From the NCBI GenBank assembly GCA_020809705.1, contig CP085830.1, positions 4,340,001 to 4,404,000 on the forward strand: 64,000 bases of DNA, written 5' to 3'. The number at the start of each line of letters is the position of its first letter. Within the stretch, counting starts at the first letter, position 1. Source of the DNA: Calonectria ilicicola (taxonomy: Eukaryota; Ascomycota; Sordariomycetes; Hypocreales; Nectriaceae). Below, one piece after another: positions 57,366-64,000 of this stretch. A model generated the notes under the pieces. It did no database searches. It had not been told where the DNA came from and saw only the letters and a program-made list of their open reading frames with translations. Made by a program: the position numbers and the translations under genes.

Positions 57366-59118
57366 GTTGAAGGGCAGCAATTGGGACAAAAGGGGTTGGA
57401 GTTGAGAGGGAAAGGGAAACGAAAGAAGAAGACGACAGCGAGGATCTCAGACTTATAATATAATACTAGAGGTTGGACGGGGCGAATTGGCGCAAACGGG
57501 CTTGTTTATATGCGCCGTCTCAAGAGTATGACTCCTCTGCGCGCCGACCGAGGGGATTCATGGGCTTGGACCCCACTGCGGGCTTAATAGCCCTTCCGTA
57601 ACCTTCGGCGCAGACTCGGCAACTCTTTGCTGGATCAGGAAAGTCTGTTCCGTCTTCGTCAGCACGGCGTGGAACGGCAGAGAAGAATCCAAGTGCCGGA
57701 TTTTCCTCTATGGCTACGACTCTTTTTTTCGGCGAGCGGACCTCTTTTTTTTTGTGAATGCTGCGATGGCCCAGACATCAGTCAGTCAGCCAGCCTCCCT
57801 TCCCTGCAGCTGTGCTGCTCCTCAGAGCTGTCGATCCTGGCTCGCCCCGCAATTGCCGTTTCTTATCCCCCGCAACGGCCTCCCACACAGCCTTTTGTGG
57901 CTCTTAACGACGGCGCGATAAGAGAGCTCGACGAGCTTAGCTAGCTACAGACGGGACTCGGCCGAATCGTCGGACAAGTGTGCGACGGGCTGTCGCGTTT
58001 TATTATTTGCGCCAGCCAAGCATTGACTTCAATTGGACCACAACAGGTCAAGAAATGCCCGTGAATATTATAGTATCAAGTGCAACGTAGTATACAAGCA
58101 TAGCTCTGATTAGTGAAAGTCGCCACGATTACAAACGACACTGGCGCTCTTCTCCCCCCATTAAATGTCTCTCCAAGTGTCCTTTACAGCTGCAATTGTT
58201 AAAGGCATCCTCCGAGGTCGGGATATTTAAGTTTCTGGGCATTCATGATCGTCGCTGGGATCTGATGCTACACTGGCCGGCGTCGGCGGCATTTGTAGCG
58301 GTAAAATCGACCACCTGGGCTGCTATTCTTCTCTTTCCATGGTGTTTTGGAGCCGATTGCGGTCAGATCCATTTGCCTAATGCCTCAATTCGGATCCCGG
58401 CTATTCCGAACATTCTCCATACGTAATGGAAAAATATCAAGGTGGCTGTGTCGAAGCAGTGATGTGGTTCATATTGTCCAAGTTAGTTCTTGGCTTTTCT
58501 TTGTTCCATGTTGTCGTCGCCCACTTGCGGACCTGGGTGGGGTGTCTTTCTGGGGTGACTTTAGGGTCTCCTTGGGAATAGACCTGGCCATATTTCCAAG
58601 GGAACTTGGGCCTGGTAAGGTATGAAGCGAATGGATAAAGAGATATTCTTATTGACCCAACCTGCAACGGCCGACCGGAGCAGCAGCCTACATCGTGATC
58701 ACAAAACTCCCTACCCTAAATATTAGTTTAACAAGCAAAAATAAATAAATGAATAATACAAAAATCACATCAAAGATTTATCTATTTATTGATAAATTGG
58801 TCGGGAGGTGTGGGGAAAAATAAGGGGGGTACAGTCTTTCAAGGATTTTATGGTACTACTGCGTACCTCCACAACTCACTGTGTTACTTTCGCCAGAATT
58901 CGTAACCACGCCTTTGACAGAACCGGAATTTGCATTCTTCTTTCAATATTAATTCCTTGGATTATATGAATTTATTATGAACTAAATAAAAATGGACGAT
59001 GAAATGAGCGAGAAATAAAACCAAAACATAAACACTATACGATGCAAACCCCCCAAAAGATTGGAATGGGCTGGGGGCAAAAAAGTCGTCTCATTGCTTA
59101 TGACTTTATGTGCTTCCC
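57366..59118. other. Intergenic region between purU and the 59.1 kb secreted protein gene
   Basis: The left part is the purU promoter. The right part is AT-rich with ATAAATAAAT-type tracts near 58735-58800. No gene is supported. Confidence 0.5.
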
Positions 59119-59674
59119 CTACCAGTCCTCGTCATCTTTCATCTTGCTGGGGTCGGGCAGTGGCACGGGATTTGGCATAGTGGGCTTGGTCTTTGCAGCC
59201 TTGTGCCTGGCGGCTTTTTCCGCCCACATCTGCTCCCTCTGGGCCTTGGCCCACCACTTGGGATTGACGACGTGCGGCTTGTCTGTACGAGGAGCGAGGT
59301 GATTATCCCTCTTCATGATGGACTGGACATGCCCCCAGTTCACAGGCCTCTTGCCTAGAAATTTTGGTTGGTCAATTACTCGAATGGTAAAAATGTCGAC
59401 TGTGCTTACCCTGCCGGTTGATCATGCCTGGGAACATGGTCTGGTTTTGGGCGGGCAAGGCGGCGGGCTGGACCACCTCTGTGCGAATCTCGCCCTCGTC
59501 CTCGCTACCGCCTGTGTTTTGAGGCGCCTGGAGCTGGTGGTGTGAAGGGCCGAGTTCCTTCGGAGCGCCATGGCTGATGATCGAGGTGCTGACGTGGGTG
59601 CCGTCATTCGGGATGACCAAGCCGTTGCTCAGGGCAGCGGCGGTGAGAATGGTAAAGGCGATGGAAGCCTTCAT
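59119..59674 (-). CDS. Small secreted protein with dibasic sites
   Basis: Exons 59674-59410 and 59354-59119 give 166 residues. MKASIAFTILTAAALSNGLV is a clear signal peptide. The next ~65 residues are polar (Ser, His, Gln, Glu). After the splice come GKRPVNWGHVQSIMKRDNHL, with two Lys-Arg sites that fit Kex2 processing, and then a Lys/Trp/Ala-rich part (PKWWAKAQREQMWAEKAARH) and a Pro-rich DPSKMKDDEDW end. No Cys are present in the mature part, which argues against a classical effector. A processed peptide precursor is possible, but no internal peptide repeat is seen. The intron is GTAAGC...TCTAG. The family is not recognised. Confidence 0.7.
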
Positions 59675-60407
59675 GTTGACCGAGCAAGGTGGTGGTGAAA
59701 GAAGTGTCAAGGTCGGTATCGGAGTCGGGCTCTTGCGTCGGTTCGAGCGTGTGGGACGAGGAAAACAGGACAGTTTTGCTATGTACGAGAAACGAGGGGA
59801 TTTTATGATGAGGATTTATCTGTCAACGTGGTGCGTACCGGATAACATCATAAGGTTCGTGTAAACCTAGGTAGAGTACTCATTTTTATGATGCTTAGAC
59901 CCGCAATCAATGCCAGCATGACACCAATAGAAGATGGCACAATGGAAACGAGGAGAGTGCAGACTTACATGGATGACAATCACTTGACAACACTAATGGG
60001 ATATTGGAGAAATGATAAAATATAAGAATAAAAAGAATAGGATTCATGTTCGGCGAAACCATCGGTGGCATGTTTGTGAAGCGGAACGATGCACCATGTG
60101 GCAGTGAGTTTCCGGCGCCGGTGTCTGCAAATCTAACTTCTTTCGGCTGCTAAACTTTGGAGTTTTATAGAAGCAAAGGGGCATTTTGAGGAACGAAAAC
60201 CAGGTACCGAATTTTGGAGGGGTTAGAGCCGCTAGGTGGAGAGGACGGTTACATGGACCCGTCTAACCATGGGTACGAAAGTGCGATCCAAATGGCAGAA
60301 AGCGCTCTTTTCATGCTGCAATTTGCTCCATTTTCAAATTTACCTGGATTTATGACCACACCCTAAATCCTGAGATAAAAAACAATGTTGGAAATATAAG
60401 CCCCCTA
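59675..60407. other. Intergenic region
   Basis: Promoter side of the secreted protein gene. No gene is seen. Confidence 0.5.
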
Positions 60408-60487
60408 CCCCCTCTGCATCCCCCTCCCTTCTGCATCCCCCTCCCTTCTGCATCCCCCCTTCTGCATCCCACTCTGCTGCACCCCCC
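60408..60487. repeat. C-rich minisatellite, unit about 17 bases
   Basis: Four to five imperfect copies of CCTTCTGCATCCCCCTC-like units, about 40 bases beyond the stop of the DUF7924-like gene. Confidence 0.85.
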
Positions 60488-60525
60488 ATAGGAATTCGTC
60501 CATGAATTTTAGTCACTCAAATATC

Positions 60526-61797
60526 TTAATTATACCTTCCGCGTTTGGAGGGACGGCTGGGAGGTGTTGGGTGTTGGTGAATTGGTGGTTCGGGTTGTTG
60601 GTTGTTTGGCTCGCTGCACAAAAAGTTGATAGCACGTTGAATCTCCTTGAATCGTTGATCTCGGCCCCAATCAATAATGTTATTCACATAACGACAGAAT
60701 CGCGAGTAATGATCGCGATTTTGAAGCGCTAGGCACTCAAAATTATCGGTGTAATCCTCGGCGTCGTCGTGCAACCAGGAGACATAAAGTCGTGCCTCCG
60801 AGCCGTTCATAGCAATACTGAAAACAGTGGGATTGATCAGTAAATCCTGTTTAGAACTGCGCTGCTTTAATTCAAGGTTGAACTTCTCCACAATGTTGAT
60901 AGCGCAGGCTGTGGAGCCAAGGCATTGCTTTGCGGCAGTCCACATGCTTCCGGTGTTGCCAGAATGGTCACCCTTGTAATCGATAGAAAAAAAAGGAAGA
61001 ATTAAAGTATCGTTATTTGCAGACAGTCTTTTCTCTAATGGAAGAGGTAGAGAAGTCCCAAATCGGTATCCATACAATAAATCCGGATATGGAACAGAAA
61101 TTTGCTCCGCCCCTTGGATGTTGGGAAGATGAACTTCGTCAATTTTTTTGTTCTCGGAGCAAAAAAGGCCATACTCTGTGTTTTCATGGTTTATTGAGAA
61201 GACATATTTTTGAAAGTAATTGACCACTTTGCGCTCGTCAGCGCCCTCGATGAGAACTTCGAGACTTCTGTCCTGTTGAGTAGAGAGTTGGCCCTGGTCA
61301 AGCTCGTTGGTACGATCAGCGCAAACGAGAGCAAGTATATTCTCGACATGGTCCGGTCGTTTCTCAGCGCGAGTGCGGCTGAGGAGGTGAATGTTGTTCT
61401 CATGAAGAATGCGGATGTAGTGAGGGCTCTTTACGCCGGACTTGGTAGCGGTTCGATATGTATCAGAACGGTAAGTTGTGGCTTCTCTAGTAGAGAAGGC
61501 AGCATTCGACTCTGAGCCGCGCTCAATGTATCCTGCAGAAGAAAGAGAGAGAACAGAACGGTGAAGGGACGATGCCGTATTTGTGTTGATTCTGTACACC
61601 GACTCTGAGGCCGAGACCTCCAGAGGCGTAGCCATATGGCCCTCTCCAGGATGGTATAGGAAGCTGTCAGAATGACGCCGCCTTTTGCAACCTGTTACAG
61701 ACTCAAGCCAGGCAGTGACCCTAGAATGCGCTGATGTAGAATAAGGCAGCTTCGTAGAAGTCTGGCTGTCATAATAACTGGAAATAGCTTCCTTCAT
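60526..61797 (-). CDS. DUF7924-like fungal protein, possible PD-(D/E)XK nuclease fold
   Basis: A single exon of 423 residues from the first in-frame ATG (MKEAISSYYDSQ). The first ~110 residues are Ser/Thr-rich. The C-terminal half matches what I know of fungal DUF7924 proteins: LILPFFSIDYKGDHSGNTGS, MWTAAKQCLGSTACAINIVE, the strand VFSIAMNGSEARLYVSWLHD, and RFCRYVNNIIDWGRDQRFKEIQRAI. The IDYK core, placed after a hydrophobic strand and followed by a helix with QCLG, resembles the D-x-K half-site of PD-(D/E)XK nucleases; this is inference. Such proteins are patchily distributed and expanded in some fungi. The tail is Pro/His-rich ending SKRGRYN, a possible nuclear signal. Confidence 0.75.
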   Translation of the reverse strand: MKEAISSYYDSQTSTKLPYSTSAHSRVTAWLESVTGCKRRRHSDSFLYHPGEGHMATPLEVSASESVYRINTNTASSLHRSVLSLSSAGYIERGSESNAAFSTREATTYRSDTYRTATKSGVKSPHYIRILHENNIHLLSRTRAEKRPDHVENILALVCADRTNELDQGQLSTQQDRSLEVLIEGADERKVVNYFQKYVFSINHENTEYGLFCSENKKIDEVHLPNIQGAEQISVPYPDLLYGYRFGTSLPLPLEKRLSANNDTLILPFFSIDYKGDHSGNTGSMWTAAKQCLGSTACAINIVEKFNLELKQRSSKQDLLINPTVFSIAMNGSEARLYVSWLHDDAEDYTDNFECLALQNRDHYSRFCRYVNNIIDWGRDQRFKEIQRAINFLCSEPNNQQPEPPIHQHPTPPSRPSKRGRYN

Positions 61798-64000
61798 ATT
61801 TATGGGTGGGAAAAATGTTAAGCAAGGCAAGATGCAGCTAAGCCTTTCTTTTTTTCTCTTTCGCCAGAGCTGGGTTGGGAAAAGGGAATCTGACCCCCAA
61901 CAGACAAGGATGCTGAAATAGAATAGAGCGCAGGACCAGAGGGAGGAAGGGGGTGGCGGGGAGGGTGGGGAGGGTCGGAGAGGGGTTGGAACAGCAGAAT
62001 GTTAGGTCTTTGTGAAGAAGATCGGAGATGGTTCGTCATTAAGACAGTAAGAACATGAGAGGAGAAGGGTACTTACCCGTAAAGACACCCCTTGGGCTGT
62101 TCGTTTTGGTGGCGTTGTGGCGGCAAGTCGTCCACACCACGGGCCGCCTGGCGTCGCCATCGCCTCTCCTCTTTCCTATTCATTTCCCTAATTGGGTCTA
62201 TTGTTCGCTCTTTGAAGATGTGATGTTGCTTGTAGGAACTTGGGGATAATATTTCAACAAAATGCTTGGAAAGAAAACAACGCGAGAAAAAGTGTAGACA
62301 CGTGGCGGCTTTTGCTTGAAAGTCGACTGGTTACATAGCATCACAGGCCGTGTAGACCCATTACCAATTATCACAGAGATGTGGTAGTGCGACTTAGCCA
62401 TTTATGAAAAAAAGGAGCATCTTGATGAGGTAGCTGTCCCTTGATCTTTGCGTTAAAAAAGAGCTGATATTTCTTTCCTATGGCATTTTATGGTTGACTG
62501 GAACAAGATCACTACGATTCTTTATCTGTCTATTTATTCGATAATTTATTCATTCCCTTATTTATTCATTTTTTTCTTTTCGCACTTGGGGATTTGGGTA
62601 CCAGGGAAAGCGCAAAATCCAGCCATCCAACCTACGGTTTGTGTGTTCCTCCGGACATGGCAATCTTCAACCTCTGCTTCCCTAGCTTAAATTACATGCT
62701 CCACGCTGGAAGGCATTTCTGCAAACATTAAACTCATGCACCAGAATGACCTGAGGATGGATGAGAGCCATTGCAATCACTCATGGAATCCAGATGGCGG
62801 AATTTGTGCGTCGGAATTCAAGCGATCTTGTGAACTCAGGAGGGCCTAGACTGACGTGGCTGCACAGAGCTGTCGGTCCTGGGTGAATGCGCCGTTTGCT
62901 CTGCTGTGAAAACAAATATGGCGCATAAAAGTCGAATCTAGACCTATTGATTGCCCAGTTGACTGTAACTACATTGGTCTGGGCGTGTGTATAAAAAACA
63001 GGCTCAGCTGAAGCCACTAAGGGGACAGCGACAGCTTCACCCGAGAGTGCATGACTGCGCCGTAATTTTCATTAATAGCTCCGACAATACAGGTATATGC
63101 TGTGCCGATCATTTGAGAGAAGTGGGACTTCCTTGGCACACTCAGCGGGTAGCGGGACGGGTGTCAGCCGTGAAACGAAAATCTACCCAAGGTGCACCGT
63201 GGCTGTGAGCCACTCTTTGGGAGCGGGTGTAGCACTCCTGCATTTGATTCCAAGGTGTTTAGATAATGATATGATACGACTAATTTCATCTTGTCGGCCT
63301 GGGAAAAGAGGAATACCGAGGGATGGTATGAGGCTGCGCGACAGCTGATAGGAGGGTGTGCATGATATTCATGTTGTTGAGGCAGCCTTGCCACTCGATG
63401 GAAATTTCAGTCAAACGGAATGTCTTAGAAGAAAAGGCTTGGGTAATTTCAAGATCCGGCCAATTATCAACTGACATTTAGTTGCGACTGTATACCCAAG
63501 CACCCCCATGCATCGGGAAGGCTGGCACATCCGCCTGCAGCTTGCCTCACATCCGGGATTGCGCTAGCCCCAAACAGCCGATGATCCATGTCTACAATCT
63601 AGGTGAGGAAGAGAACTCTCTCGGCTGCTCCCGGGAGGGCTGTTAAGAAGGAGGTCAGTGGCTGGGCAGCGGTGCACAAATCCTGGAGCACATGCTTGAC
63701 GAACACCATACCTGGAAGAATCGGTTCCGACAGGTCTTTGGGTAGTGTTCGACGATGAGAAATTATGCGCAAGAGATGCAGTGTGGTAATTGAAAGCCTG
63801 GCCACTTTGGTGCAGCAATGTGCGTTCGTGGCCTGGGTGGCATGGTTGACCACTGCTAGATGGGTGGGTGGGACGACAAATCAATGTACCACATTGGTTT
63901 TTTTTTCCATTTCTCGTCCAAGTAATGAGGAATAAATAGATAAATAAATAAAAACAATAAATCATTGATTCCGGTATTCATTATTTTTGTTAATCATCCT
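61798..64000. other. Right-end region without supported genes
   Basis: Upstream flank of the DUF7924-like gene, then AT-rich DNA. A minus-strand frame at 63599-63853 (ending FLTALPGAAERVLFLT) looks somewhat protein-like but has no ATG and a possible donor inside (CCAGGTATGG), so a broken or partial gene cannot be excluded. Confidence 0.4.

Noticed and set aside
63599..63965. Minus-strand frames at the right end
   Set aside because: One reads partly like protein but lacks an ATG and cannot be extended to a full gene, so it is only mentioned in the region entry.

Overview
The window is nuclear DNA of a filamentous ascomycete. Genes carry short introns (about 50-80 bases, a few longer) with GT-AG ends and fungal branch points. 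Two tRNA-Tyr genes have introns after the anticodon. The proteins (fungal mitochondrial ribosomal proteins, a Tem1/Spg1-type GTPase, a filamentous-fungal transhydrogenase) fit a Sordariomycete, most likely Hypocreales. The order-level call is an inference from how the proteins read, not from any search.

Layout. Bases 1-5.6 kb: the 5' part of an unknown Ser/Pro-rich gene, RFA3 (replication protein A small subunit), a long intergenic stretch and a bZIP factor of the ATF/CREB type. Bases 5.6-11.9 kb: an AT-rich block with no gene I can support. Bases 11.9-27.9 kb: a gene-dense block rich in mitochondrial functions. It holds mL38 and uL4m (divergent mitoribosomal genes), PGS1 and the complex I subunit NDUFA12 (also divergent), the transhydrogenase NNT, a Cys-rich secreted protein, HEM3 and the glycine-cleavage H protein. 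Bases 29.5-31.9 kb: a Tem1/Spg1 GTPase with a very long pyrimidine-rich leader. Bases 33.3-39.9 kb: sparse, AT-richer DNA with a run of small proteins that each have one hydrophobic segment, one of them interrupted by a stop. Bases 39.9-45.5 kb: no supported gene. Bases 45.5-61.8 kb: a PLAC8 protein, an unnamed KEN-box protein, thymidylate kinase, two tRNA-Tyr genes, formyltetrahydrofolate deformylase, a secreted protein with dibasic sites and a DUF7924-like protein. The right end holds nothing I can support.

How the genes relate. Seven products act in or feed the mitochondrion: mL38 and uL4m in mitochondrial translation, PGS1 in cardiolipin synthesis, NDUFA12 in complex I, NNT in NADPH supply, the H protein in glycine decarboxylation, and HEM3 in haem synthesis (cytosolic step). 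RFA3, thymidylate kinase and the KEN-box protein look like S-phase or cell-cycle genes and share an AACGCGC element upstream.

Gene models were built by hand: ATG starts were chosen, and splice sites were placed so that reading frames and conserved motifs join. Nothing was checked against transcripts or databases. I found no clear-cut new biosynthetic or defence system. The small membrane-protein run at 33-40 kb is the most unusual part.
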